Shown here in pieces: positions 34,799 to 43,833 of a stretch of DNA of 64,000 nucleotides. How positions within the stretch are numbered: the stretch's first letter is position 1; the number at the start of each line of letters is the position of its first letter. Source of the DNA: Thermus caldifontis (GTDB taxonomy: Bacteria; Deinococcota; Deinococci; Deinococcales; Thermaceae). A model generated the notes under the pieces. It ran no database searches. It had not been told where the DNA came from and saw nothing but the letters and a program-made list of their open reading frames with translations. The stretch is from positions 186,001 to 250,000 of the forward strand of contig NZ_QGMX01000002.1 of the NCBI RefSeq assembly GCF_003336745.1, read 5' to 3'. Made by a program: the position numbers and the translations under genes.

Positions 34799-35061
34799 GC
34801 GAGCTAAAGCTGGATATCCAAATCGACAAGGAGGTGGCCCTGGGCCGGTACACCAACCTGGCCCTCATCGCCCACACCAAGAACGAGTTCATCCTGGACT
34901 TTGCCCTGTTGCAACCCCAGGGGGGGGCCATGGTGGTGAGCCGGGTGATCACCAGCCCCCAACACGCCAAGGCCCTTCTCCGGAGCCTGGCGGAAAACGT
35001 GGCCCGGTACGAGGAAACCTTCGGCCCCATCCCCGAGCCGGTGGCAGAGGGCCAGGCCTAG
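34795..35061 (+). CDS. DUF3467 protein
   Basis: An 88-residue protein with YTNLALIAHTKNEFILDFALL and VVSRVITSPQHAKALLRSL, the pattern of the DUF3467 family, whose function is undefined. ATGA overlap with the third roadblock gene suggests the two products act together. A terminator follows at 35079. Confidence 0.8.
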   Translation: MSELKLDIQIDKEVALGRYTNLALIAHTKNEFILDFALLQPQGGAMVVSRVITSPQHAKALLRSLAENVARYEETFGPIPEPVAEGQA

Positions 35062-35078
35062 GGATCAGGGCCACGGAA

Positions 35079-35116
35079 CCCCCACCCGGGTTTTCGCCCA
35101 GGTGGGGGCCCTTCTT
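35079..35116 (+). terminator. Terminator after the roadblock/DUF3467 cluster
   Basis: Stem CCCCCACC (35079-35086) with GGTGGGGG (35101-35108), extended by GGG/CCC, then a short T-rich tail. Repeat copy B begins at once after it. Confidence 0.7.
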
Positions 35117-35223
35117 ATACCACCCCACCCTGGCTTGCGCCAGGGTGGGGGCCCCGGAAAGGGCCTCCGGTAGGCATCATCTCGTTGCGGCTTAGAGAAC
35201 GAAACAGGAGGAGAGTGTATTAG
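35115..35223. repeat. 109-bp dispersed repeat, copy B
   Basis: Ungapped partner of 23426-23534 (about 90% identical by eye). The hairpin arms are 35123-35134 and 35139-35150. As in copy A, one end includes the TAA stop of a minus-strand gene, here the S9 peptidase. Confidence 0.9.
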
Positions 35224-37028
35224 AGGTTTTCCCGCCACCAGTCCAGGTAGGCCTTGAGCCGGGCAATCCGGCGGTCTGGCCTGCCGGAGCGGGAAAGTTC
35301 GTGCCCCTCCTCGGGCACGCGGAAAAACCGGGTCTTTACTCCCAGGTGGAGGAGGGCGGTGTACCAGGTTTCCCCCTGGTCTATGGGGCAGCGGTGGTCC
35401 TGCTCGGAGTGGACCACCAGGGTGGGCGTCCTCACCTGGTGGACGTGGCGCAGGGGGCTTTTTTCCCACAGCACCTCGGGCCTCTCCCAGGGCTTGGCGA
35501 AAAGTTCCATGAAGGTGAAGCGGGGGCCGATGTCGCTGGCCCCAAAGAAGCTGAACCAGTTGCAGATGCTGCGGTCGGTGACCGCCGCTCGGAAGCGCTC
35601 CGGATGGTGGGCGGTGAGCCAGTTCACCATATACCCCCCGTAGCTACCCCCCGCCACCCCCACCCGGGCTGGGTCCAAGGGAAAATGGACCAGAACGTGC
35701 TCCAAAAAGCCCAGGAGGTCCCGCTCGTCCCGTTCCCCCCACGCCCCTTCCAGGAGGGCGAAGTCCTGGCCGTAGCCCGTGGACCCTCGAGGATTACAAA
35801 AAGCCACGGCATACCCCGCCTGGCAAAAAAGCTGGAACTCCAACATGGGCGCCCGGCCGAAGGCGGTGTGGGGCCCCCCGTGGATGTAGAGGATGACGGG
35901 ATGGGGTCCTTCCCCTTCCGGTAAAAGCACCCAGCCCGGAACCCGATGCCCTTCGGGGCTTGGCCACTCCGTGTGGACAGGCTCGGCCAGGGGAAGGGAA
36001 ACCCCCTCGTTGGGGTCAAAGAGGCCCAGGGGCCCCTCGAGGCGGGCCGGACGGGTGAAGTCCTCGGTAAGGAAAAAGAGGCCCCGCTCCGTGATAGCGA
36101 AGGAAAGAACGCTACCTTCCACCGCCACGACCTCAGCCTTTCCCTCTGGCCCGACCCGGTAAAGCCGGGCCATCCCCTCCTCCGTGCGTACCACATACAC
36201 CCCGTCCCCACCCCACTTGGGTCCTTGAGGGTGGGCACCAAAGCGGAGATCCGAGTTGAGGGAGTTGTGCAGGCTACCCTCAAAGAGAACCCGGGCCTCC
36301 CCGCCATGCAGGTGGTAAAGCCGGGCCTCCGTGCCCCCTCCCCGTTCAAAGGCGTGCCCTAGGAAGAAGAGCCCTTCCGGGCTCCACTCCAGGGCGAAGA
36401 TGGGGCCAAAGCCCCCGTAAACCTTCTCCAGCGACCCATCCCTAAGGCGGTATAGGGTGTCCCGCCACTCCGCCTGGGCCTGCACATCCTCGGCCATCAC
36501 CAGGTAAAGTCCCTCGGGGGAGGGCACCATTTCCTTGGGAGCGGGGAAGCGGTCCAGAAGAAGCTTCTTTTGACCCCCCTCGAGGGCATAAAGGGCCACA
36601 CTCCCCTCGGGCAGGAGGCCCCGGCCATCGAACTTGAAGGGCCATCCCTCGTACGTGCGGGGGCTTCCCGGCTTGGGAGCCTCCTTCAGGGCCAGGAAAA
36701 ACACCTCCCCTTCAGGACCCAGGGCGTAGTCCAAGACCCCCGGGGTTTCCGTAAGCCTCTCCGCCTCCCCACCCCTTAGGTCCAGGCGGAAAAGCTCCTG
36801 GCCCTCCCCCACCTTGCGCAGGAAGTAGACGTAAGGATGGGCATAGCGGGGCTTTTTGGCCTCCTCCTGGGTGAGGAAGCGCAAGGCCCCGTCAAAAAGG
36901 GCAAGCCTGGAGCGGTAGCGGGGCGGGTCCCCCTCCTGGACGTCGGTGAGGAGGAAAAGAGGAAAGCCCAGGGGGCCAGGGGTAAGGTCCGACAGGAAGC
37001 GGAGCTTAAGGAGGATTTCCGGTTCCAT
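35220..37028 (-). CDS. S9-family prolyl oligopeptidase / acylaminoacyl-peptidase-like enzyme
   Basis: A 602-residue protein with an N-terminal beta-propeller-like domain (about 1-350) and an alpha/beta-hydrolase domain. The nucleophile is in VAGGSYGGYMVNW, the acid in HSEQDHRCP and the histidine in PEEGHELSRSG. It has no signal peptide and probably trims peptides in the cytoplasm. TATTAT lies 6 nt before ATG 37028; the upstream open extension has no support. Repeat copy B abuts its stop. Confidence 0.92.
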   Translation of the reverse strand: MEPEILLKLRFLSDLTPGPLGFPLFLLTDVQEGDPPRYRSRLALFDGALRFLTQEEAKKPRYAHPYVYFLRKVGEGQELFRLDLRGGEAERLTETPGVLDYALGPEGEVFFLALKEAPKPGSPRTYEGWPFKFDGRGLLPEGSVALYALEGGQKKLLLDRFPAPKEMVPSPEGLYLVMAEDVQAQAEWRDTLYRLRDGSLEKVYGGFGPIFALEWSPEGLFFLGHAFERGGGTEARLYHLHGGEARVLFEGSLHNSLNSDLRFGAHPQGPKWGGDGVYVVRTEEGMARLYRVGPEGKAEVVAVEGSVLSFAITERGLFFLTEDFTRPARLEGPLGLFDPNEGVSLPLAEPVHTEWPSPEGHRVPGWVLLPEGEGPHPVILYIHGGPHTAFGRAPMLEFQLFCQAGYAVAFCNPRGSTGYGQDFALLEGAWGERDERDLLGFLEHVLVHFPLDPARVGVAGGSYGGYMVNWLTAHHPERFRAAVTDRSICNWFSFFGASDIGPRFTFMELFAKPWERPEVLWEKSPLRHVHQVRTPTLVVHSEQDHRCPIDQGETWYTALLHLGVKTRFFRVPEEGHELSRSGRPDRRIARLKAYLDWWRENL

Positions 37029-37032
37029 ACCC

Positions 37033-37040
37033 CTATAATA
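37033..37040. promoter_or_regulatory. Shared -10 core for the S9 peptidase and Nif3 operon
   Basis: The sequence reads TATTAT on the minus strand (37040-37035, 6 nt before ATG 37028) and TATAAT on the plus strand (37034-37039). The plus transcript may also start later, since TAAGCT lies 7 nt before ATG 37094. Confidence 0.5.
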
Positions 37041-37093
37041 CTGACCGGTCATTCGCCTGTCCCCAGGCTCCCCTTTCCGGTAAGCTGGGCACC

Positions 37094-38418
<1,325 letters not shown>

Positions 38419-38451
38419 GGAAAGGGCATCTCCATCTGCCATAATGAGCCT

Positions 38452-38919
38452 ATGCTCCTTTTTCCCGCCCGGTGGCTGGCCCCCTGGGTCCTGGGGCTTC
38501 TGGCCCTGGCCCAGGGCCTATCCTTTCCCAAGAGCACCCTTTACGTGGAGCAGGGGGGAAGGCGCCACGTCCTCAAGGTGGAGGTGGCCGACACCCCAGA
38601 GCGCCAGGCCCAGGGCCTCATGTTCCGCAAAAGCCTGGGGGAGGACGAGGGCATGGTTTTCCTCTTCCCCACCCCCACGGCCGGGGGCTTCTGGATGAAA
38701 AATACCCTCATTCCCCTTTCCATCGCCTTCTTTGACCGCCAAGGGCAGATCCTCCGCATTCTGGACATGGAGCCCTGCCGCAAAGACCCCTGCCCCGTGT
38801 ACTACCCTGGGGTGGTCTACCAAGGGGCCCTCGAGGTGAACCAAAGCTGGTTCCAGAAACGGGGCCTTACCCCCGGGGCCCGGGTGGGGGGCGAGGCCCT
38901 GAAGTTCTGGCCCCGATAG
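38452..38919 (+). CDS. DUF192 protein, first of a tandem pair
   Basis: A 155-residue exported protein: N-terminal hydrophobic signal, then the DUF192 core with RQAQGLMFRKSLGEDEGMVF, FWMKNTLIPLSIAF and QILRILDMEPC. The function is undefined; the fold is a small beta barrel. Two cysteines (PCRKDPC) could form a disulfide. CATAAT lies 6 nt before the ATG. Confidence 0.87.
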   Translation: MLLFPARWLAPWVLGLLALAQGLSFPKSTLYVEQGGRRHVLKVEVADTPERQAQGLMFRKSLGEDEGMVFLFPTPTAGGFWMKNTLIPLSIAFFDRQGQILRILDMEPCRKDPCPVYYPGVVYQGALEVNQSWFQKRGLTPGARVGGEALKFWPR

Positions 38920-39368
38920 TGGAACGGAATCCCTTTCTCCCCATCGCCGCCTTCCTTCTCTTGATCGCACTTTCCGTAGTTTCCTTTCTGGGCTACATGC
39001 TGGCGGCCCAAAGGCTCCAGACCCCCCCTCCCCCCCAAAGGGTGGTGGTGGAAACCCAGGAGGGCACTCGCGCCTTAAAGGCCCGCCTGGCCCGCACCCC
39101 GGAGGCCTGGAGCCGGGGCCTGGGGATGCGGGGTGAGGAGCTGGAGGCCCTCCTCTACCTCTTCCCCAAGGCCACCGACGCCCCCTTTACCGCCCAAGGC
39201 TACCGCTTCGCCGTCCTCCTGGCCTTCCTGGACGCCAAGGGCCAGGTGCTCAAGGTGGCGCGGCTGCAACCCGGGGAAACCTACGCCCCTGGCCTTGCCT
39301 ACCGGGGGGTGCTGGAGGTACGGGAGGGGCTTTTAAACCTTTCCCCAGGGGACCGGGTGCGGTACTAG
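38919..39368 (+). CDS. DUF192 protein, second of a tandem pair
   Basis: A 149-residue protein with an N-terminal membrane anchor (about 8-30) and a diverged DUF192 domain: SRGLGMRGEELEALLYLF, TAQGYRFAVLLAFLD and QVLKVARLQPGE. It lacks the WMKNT core motif and all cysteines of its neighbour. GTG 38919 shares a base with the preceding stop. Likely an old duplication. Confidence 0.75.
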   Translation: MERNPFLPIAAFLLLIALSVVSFLGYMLAAQRLQTPPPPQRVVVETQEGTRALKARLARTPEAWSRGLGMRGEELEALLYLFPKATDAPFTAQGYRFAVLLAFLDAKGQVLKVARLQPGETYAPGLAYRGVLEVREGLLNLSPGDRVRY

Positions 39369-39389
39369 GCCTCCCCTAAACAACAAGGC

Positions 39390-39407
39390 CTTGGGCCCTA
39401 GCCCAAG
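39390..39407. terminator. Hairpin between convergent DUF192 and FmdB-like genes
   Basis: CTTGGGC (39390-39396) pairs with GCCCAAG (39401-39407). It has no long T-run but sits exactly between two convergent stops. Confidence 0.5.
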
Positions 39408-39410
39408 ACC

Positions 39411-39638
39411 TCACTCCTTGTCCTTGGATTCCCCGCCTTCGGACTTGGAGCTGGTGTCCTTTTTGGCGTAGTCCTTCACATGCCAGCCCGAACCCTTGAA
39501 GATGATGGCGGGCGGGGTGATAACCCGCTTCAAGGGCTCCCCGGTCTCCGGGTGCGCCTTAAGAGGCTCGTCGTGGAAGCCCTGTTCGAACTCGTAGTAG
39601 TTACCCGTCTCCAGGCCCTTGTAGACGTAAACCGGCAT
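39411..39638 (-). CDS. FmdB-family protein lacking the zinc-ribbon cysteines
   Basis: A 75-residue protein that follows the FmdB pattern: MPVYVYKG start, FHDEPLKAHPETGEPLKRVI, and AIIFKGSGWHVKDY. All four zinc-ribbon cysteines are absent. The tail is charged (SSKSEGGESKDKE). GGAGGGTGGGT precedes ATG 39638. The metal-free form may still fold as a ribbon; the role is unknown. It diverges from the folate cyclo-ligase gene across a 27-bp palindrome. Confidence 0.82.
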   Translation of the reverse strand: MPVYVYKGLETGNYYEFEQGFHDEPLKAHPETGEPLKRVITPPAIIFKGSGWHVKDYAKKDTSSKSEGGESKDKE

Positions 39639-39661
39639 ACCCACCCTCCTGTCTGGCCATT

Positions 39662-39688
39662 TTGACACTCAACTACCTTGAGTGTCAA
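39662..39688. promoter_or_regulatory. Perfect 11-bp inverted repeat, candidate operator
   Basis: TTGACACTCAA (39662-39672), 5-bp spacer, TTGAGTGTCAA (39678-39688), perfect. It lies between the divergent FmdB-like and folate genes. TTGAGT (39678-39683) with TACCCT (39702-39707) at 18-bp spacing forms the plus promoter, 6 nt before GTG 39714, so a bound protein would cover the -35. Confidence 0.7.
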
Positions 39689-39713
39689 GAGGGGGAAATG
39701 GTACCCTCCCCCC

Positions 39714-40235
39714 GTGGACAAGCCCAGCTTACGCCGCCACTGCCTTCGCCTTTGGCGGACCCTGGACCGAGAGCGCCTTTCCCGGCAGGTGGCGGAGGCC
39801 CTGGTGCCCTGGCTGAAGGGGCAGGGCTTCCGGGAAATCCTCCTCTACCATCCCCTGCCCCACGAGCTCAACCTCCTTTCCCTCACCCAGCTTTACCCTG
39901 CCCGCTACCACCTGCCTAAAGTGGCTGGCCTAGGACTCACGGTACACCCCCTGGGCCCCTTGGCCCCCGGGCCCTTCGGCCTTTTGGAACCCACCACAAA
40001 GCCGGTGGACCCCGAGGTCCTGGAGCTGGTGGTGGTCCCCGGGTTAGCCTTTGACCAGGAAGGCTACCGCCTGGGGCACGGCAAGGGGTACTATGACCGC
40101 TTCCTGGCCACGATCCGGGCCGAGAAGCTGGGGGTGATCCCCAAGGCCCTTCTGTTTCCCCGCCTCCCCCGGGACCCTTGGGATGTGCCGGTAAGCTTCT
40201 TGGCCACGGAGGAGGGGGTGCACCCGGTCAGATGA
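39714..40235 (+). CDS. 5-formyltetrahydrofolate cyclo-ligase
   Basis: A 173-residue enzyme with the C-terminal family motif YRLGHGKGYYDRFLA and VVPGLAFDQEG before it. It converts 5-formyl-THF to methenyl-THF using ATP. GTG 39714 is used, being 6 nt after TACCCT; an ATG-type extension at 39678 would lie inside the palindrome. Confidence 0.9.
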   Translation: MDKPSLRRHCLRLWRTLDRERLSRQVAEALVPWLKGQGFREILLYHPLPHELNLLSLTQLYPARYHLPKVAGLGLTVHPLGPLAPGPFGLLEPTTKPVDPEVLELVVVPGLAFDQEGYRLGHGKGYYDRFLATIRAEKLGVIPKALLFPRLPRDPWDVPVSFLATEEGVHPVR

Positions 40236-40272
40236 CCCATGGGTCAAGCCCTGGGATGCTACACTTAGGCCC

Positions 40273-40902
40273 ATGCGAGGAGCCCTTCTGGACCGGGACG
40301 GGGTTTTGCTCCTGATGGACGAGGAAGCCCTTTACAAAAGGGCCCTGGAGCTTTCCCTCCATGGAGCCGGGCTTGACAGGGCCTTGGCCGTCCTGGCCTG
40401 GGCGGTGCGGGAGGTGAACGAAGCGGTCCGTACCCTAAGGGTGCGGACCCTCGAGGAGGAAGCCGCTTTCTGGAAGGCCCTGGCCCAGAAGGCGGCGGAG
40501 GGGCTTGGGCTTTCCAGTTCCGCTCAAACCTCCTTATCCGAAAAGCTCCTCTCCTGGCGCTATTACCACTTCCTGCGCAAAGCCCCAGGGGCGGAAGCCC
40601 TTCTTCGGAGTCTGAAAGAACAAGGGCTCAAGGTGGGCGTCCTCTCCAACACCCTGCCAAGCCTTTGGGAGAGCCTCGCCTATCACGGCCTGGACCGGTA
40701 CGTGGATGGCTTCTTCGCCTCCTGCTCCCTGGGGGTAGCCAAGCCGGACCCCAGGGCGTTCCGGATGGCCCTCGAGGGCCTGAGTCTAGCCCCTGAAGAG
40801 ACCCTTTACCTGGACGATGATCCGGAAAATGTGGAAGTGGCCCGCAGGCTAGGCCTGCGGGCCGAGGTATACCACGCTTACCAAAGGGCGCTGGGCAACT
40901 GA
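40273..40902 (+). CDS. HAD-superfamily hydrolase
   Basis: A 209-residue phosphatase-like protein. The first motif LLDRDGVLL is close to DxDG, the cap domain is helical, and motifs VGVLSNTLPSLW, VAKPDPRAF and YLDDDPENV follow. The nucleophile would be the Asp of LLDRDG. Substrate unknown. TACACT lies 7 nt before the ATG. It overlaps the convergent SLH gene by 25 nt. Confidence 0.88.
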   Translation: MRGALLDRDGVLLLMDEEALYKRALELSLHGAGLDRALAVLAWAVREVNEAVRTLRVRTLEEEAAFWKALAQKAAEGLGLSSSAQTSLSEKLLSWRYYHFLRKAPGAEALLRSLKEQGLKVGVLSNTLPSLWESLAYHGLDRYVDGFFASCSLGVAKPDPRAFRMALEGLSLAPEETLYLDDDPENVEVARRLGLRAEVYHAYQRALGN

Positions 40903-42242
40903 ATCCGGAGGATCTTCCCCCCCACCCCGGTAAGCAGGCGGTCCGAGGCTTCCACACCCAGTCCCCAGGCTTCGGCAACAGGTACCTCCACCAGCAAAAC
41001 CTTGGCCACGGGACGCACAGGTACGGGGCTTCGCTCCTCCAGTCCCCCTTCATCCCAGGCGCTAAAGGCTATGTCCTCGCCAGCATTAAGGTTAATCCGA
41101 TAAAGGCGGCCCTTTTGGCCAACCGTCTCCAAGACCAGAAGGCTTTTGGGATCCGCCCAGGCTACCCCAGCCACCCGAGCCCCCACTTCATCCAGCAGGT
41201 ACACGTATTCCGCATAAAGACCCACAGGGTTGGTTAAGAGGAGGACCAGGCGCACAATCCGGCTTGGGCAGTTGCAAAGGGGTTCAGCATTGACCAGGAG
41301 CAAGTAGTTCCCAGAAGGATCCAGGGCCAGGTGGCCCTCCCGCAAGTTCTTAAATACCGGCGGCAAAACTCCCTTGCCCCCAGGGGTATCCACAGGCACG
41401 TAACGTTGTCGCCCATCTTCTAGGGCACCCGCCTTCAAAACCCAAGGGGGAACCGCCGCCAAAGCACCCGAGGCACTCCCAATCTCCTCCAGCCCCGTGG
41501 GGGTTAGCCGGTAGACCTTCTCTTCTGTGAGCACCACGGTATGCCCCATACGGGTACCCATCCACCGGCCAGCTACCTCCAGGTTCTCCACCTTAGCCTC
41601 CTCCCTGGAAGAAGCCGGAACCCCGGGTTGGGAAGGAGGCCCAGGAACCTTGGACAGCTGGGAACCCACCAGGGAGTGCAAAGCAGCCAAAGCCCGGGCC
41701 AACTGGTATCGGTTAACCTGCGCCTCCAAGCCAAACGAGCCGTCGGGATTGGGATCCATCAAGCCCGTACCCAGCACCTTTTGCACCGCTTTCGCCGCCC
41801 AGTGGGAGGCCGGCACATCCCAAGGAAGGGGTGCCTCCTTGGCCAAGGAAAGTTTGTCCAAAAGCTTGGCCAACACCACCGCCAGCGCTCCCCGGGTCAA
41901 GGGCTCGTTGCCGCGAAAGGTGCCATCGGGATACCCCGTGACCAGCCCCCAGGAAACCGCCAAAGCCAAGGACTCTAATGCCCAGTGCCCCTGAGGCACA
42001 TCCCGAAACCTCACCTCTCGGGCCTCTGCCCCCATGTCTTTAAGCACCCGCCCCAAGGCCGTAGCCAGCTGGTAGCGATTTAAGGGCTCCCGACCACGGA
42101 AAGTACCATCAGGATAGCCTTGTATCCAACCGGCCGCCACCACCCGCTCCACCTGTTCGGCCAAGGTGCCTGAGGGGATATCAGAGAAAGCCGCCCACGA
42201 CAAGCCTGCCAGAAAAAGCAACCCAACCCAAGTCCACTTCAT
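40878..42242 (-). CDS. S-layer homology (SLH) domain protein
   Basis: A 454-residue exported protein: signal peptide (WVGLLFLAGLSWA), then three SLH repeats at about 18-75, 78-135 and 138-195, with AAGWIQGYPDGTFRGREPLNRYQ and WGLVTGYPDGTF patterns. The third is less regular (GLMDPNPDGSF). A C-terminal domain of about 250 residues resembles a beta-propeller. SLH domains bind pyruvylated cell-wall polymer, placing it at the envelope. It follows a terminator of the PRTase genes. Confidence 0.88.
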   Translation of the reverse strand: MKWTWVGLLFLAGLSWAAFSDIPSGTLAEQVERVVAAGWIQGYPDGTFRGREPLNRYQLATALGRVLKDMGAEAREVRFRDVPQGHWALESLALAVSWGLVTGYPDGTFRGNEPLTRGALAVVLAKLLDKLSLAKEAPLPWDVPASHWAAKAVQKVLGTGLMDPNPDGSFGLEAQVNRYQLARALAALHSLVGSQLSKVPGPPSQPGVPASSREEAKVENLEVAGRWMGTRMGHTVVLTEEKVYRLTPTGLEEIGSASGALAAVPPWVLKAGALEDGRQRYVPVDTPGGKGVLPPVFKNLREGHLALDPSGNYLLLVNAEPLCNCPSRIVRLVLLLTNPVGLYAEYVYLLDEVGARVAGVAWADPKSLLVLETVGQKGRLYRINLNAGEDIAFSAWDEGGLEERSPVPVRPVAKVLLVEVPVAEAWGLGVEASDRLLTGVGGKILRIQLPSALW

Positions 42243-42256
42243 AAAGACCCCTTGGC

Positions 42257-42299
42257 AAAAATAACCGAGGGGTCCGGATCCTGTCCAGACCCCTCTCGG
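42257..42299 (-). terminator. Terminator after the phosphoribosyltransferase pair
   Basis: A minus-strand hairpin formed by 42299-42288 with 42275-42265, followed by a TTATTTTT tail (42264-42257). Confidence 0.8.
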
Positions 42300-42309
42300 A
42301 TTCCCAAGT

Positions 42310-42837
42310 CTAAAGCACGGGAAGCTCGGCCACGGTCACCACATCCACCGTTGAAACCCCTTGGCGGAAGACGGCTAGCCGCCCCACCACATGCCCCCCG
42401 GCCCTATGCACCATGCGCTCCATGGCCTTCATGGTTTCACCGCTTGCCACCACATCGGATACCAGGGTCACCTTCTGGTTGAGAAGCTTTTCAGCAAAAC
42501 GCCGGTCCAGCCAGAGCACCTCCCCTACCCCTAGGGTCAGGGTCTGCACCTCCTGGATGATGGGATCCTCCATGTAAGGGCGTCGGCGCCTTCTCGCCAC
42601 CACGTAAGGCAGGCCCATCTCCTCCGCCAGCACATGGGTGAGGGGAATGGGGCTGGTTTCCGTGGTGAAAAGCACCTCGGTTCCCAGAGGTACCAAGGGC
42701 TTTAGGGCCTGGGCCGCAGCCCGCACCAGCTCAGGGTCCCCCAAAAACTCCACCAGGGGGATGCGCCGTCCTGGTAAGGGCTCGATGAGGGGCACATGCC
42801 GGGTAACGCCACCGATGGTAATGGGATAGGTTTCCAT
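42310..42837 (-). CDS. Phosphoribosyltransferase-like protein with altered PRPP motif
   Basis: A 175-residue type I PRTase-fold protein, homologous to its upstream neighbour. The PRPP loop reads VTLVSDVVASGETM, with Ser in place of the first acidic residue of the usual pair. YVVARRRRRPYM replaces the neighbour's [12 protein letters not shown]. It may bind a different ligand or act as a subunit. It starts 8 nt after the neighbour's stop. Confidence 0.82.
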   Translation of the reverse strand: METYPITIGGVTRHVPLIEPLPGRRIPLVEFLGDPELVRAAAQALKPLVPLGTEVLFTTETSPIPLTHVLAEEMGLPYVVARRRRRPYMEDPIIQEVQTLTLGVGEVLWLDRRFAEKLLNQKVTLVSDVVASGETMKAMERMVHRAGGHVVGRLAVFRQGVSTVDVVTVAELPVL

Positions 42838-42845
42838 ACAACCTC

Positions 42846-43382
42846 CTATTCCGGCTTAAAGAGAGGCAGATGACCCAGGGCGGTGACATCCTGGCGGGGC
42901 GTTCCCTCGGTGAAGACCGCCAGGACCGCCACCACCTGGCCCCCCACGCTCTCAATGAGTTCCCTTAGACCGGAAAGGGTGGACCCTGTGGACACCACGT
43001 CGTCCACAATGGCCACCTTGTGCCCCCGGATGAGGGGGATGTCCGCCCCGTCCAGCACCAAAAGCTGGGGCTTGCCCGTGGTGATGGAGAGCACCTGACG
43101 GCTCACGGGGTTGATCATGTAGGGCTTCTCCGTCTTGCGGGCCACCACGTAGGGCTTCTTGGTGATCCGGGAAAGGGCGTGGGCCAAGGGCACCGCCTTG
43201 ACCTCCGGGGTGACCAGGGTTTCCACCTCGGGGGGAAGATGCTTGGCCAGTTCCTCGGCGGCGGCCTCGGTGAGCTCGGTGTCCCCCAGAAGGTTTAAAA
43301 GGGCCACCGCCACATCCGGGCCCACCTGAACGATGGGAAGCTCGCGCCGAACCCCAGCGATCTCCACAGGGTAGGTCCTCAC
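42846..43382 (-). CDS. Adenine/xanthine-type phosphoribosyltransferase
   Basis: A 178-residue type I PRTase with an intact PRPP motif, [15 protein letters not shown], and [16 protein letters not shown]. It should salvage a purine base with PRPP; which base is unclear. The GTG start at 43382 is 8 nt after TATAGA. It forms a two-gene operon with a paralogue. Confidence 0.85.
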   Translation of the reverse strand: MRTYPVEIAGVRRELPIVQVGPDVAVALLNLLGDTELTEAAAEELAKHLPPEVETLVTPEVKAVPLAHALSRITKKPYVVARKTEKPYMINPVSRQVLSITTGKPQLLVLDGADIPLIRGHKVAIVDDVVSTGSTLSGLRELIESVGGQVVAVLAVFTEGTPRQDVTALGHLPLFKPE

Positions 43383-43390
43383 GCCGCTAG

Positions 43391-43398
43391 TCTATACT
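43391..43398. promoter_or_regulatory. Shared -10 core for the PRTase operon and the bifunctional-nuclease gene
   Basis: TCTATACT reads TATAGA on the minus strand (8 nt before GTG 43382) and TATACT on the plus strand (6 nt before ATG 43405); both fit leaderless transcripts. Confidence 0.6.
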
Positions 43399-43404
43399 CT
43401 AGGT

Positions 43405-43833
43405 ATGCTAAGCGCCAAGATAGAAACCCTGGGCGTGGACCCCCAGAACGGGAGCGTGGTGGTTCTGCTCAGGACGGAGAACGACAAGCTTCTTCCCATC
43501 GTCATCGGTCCCCTCGAGGCCCACCACATCGTGGTGGCCTTGCAAGGGGAAAAACCCCCCCGCCCCCTAACCCCTGACCTTCTGCTGTCCGTAATGGAAA
43601 TGCTCCAAGGAAAACTCCTTCGGGTGGAAATCATTGACCTGCGAGACGGAACCTTCTACGCTCGCCTCATCCTGGAGCACCGGGGCATTGAGCTGGAGGT
43701 GGACGCAAGGCCCTCCGACGCTATGGCCCTGGCCTTAAGGGCCGGGGCCCCCATCCTGGTGGCGGAGGAAGTGGTGGAAAGGGCCGGGGTAGAGGAGGCC
43801 AGCCTAAAGCCCCACGGAGCAGCGGAAGCCTAG
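43405..43833 (+). CDS. Bifunctional nuclease (BFN/DUF151) domain protein
   Basis: A 142-residue protein with the DUF151 pattern: VVLLRTENDKLLPIVIGPLEA, LLLSVMEML, and YARLILEHRGIELEVDARPSDAMALALR. Family members have reported nuclease activity, but roles are unclear. Leaderless start at ATG 43405. Confidence 0.92.
   Translation: MLSAKIETLGVDPQNGSVVVLLRTENDKLLPIVIGPLEAHHIVVALQGEKPPRPLTPDLLLSVMEMLQGKLLRVEIIDLRDGTFYARLILEHRGIELEVDARPSDAMALALRAGAPILVAEEVVERAGVEEASLKPHGAAEA

Noticed and set aside
23426..35223. CRISPR or insertion-sequence origin of the 109-bp repeat
   Set aside because: Only dispersed copies about 11.7 kb apart, no spacers, no transposase and no convincing terminal inverted repeats.
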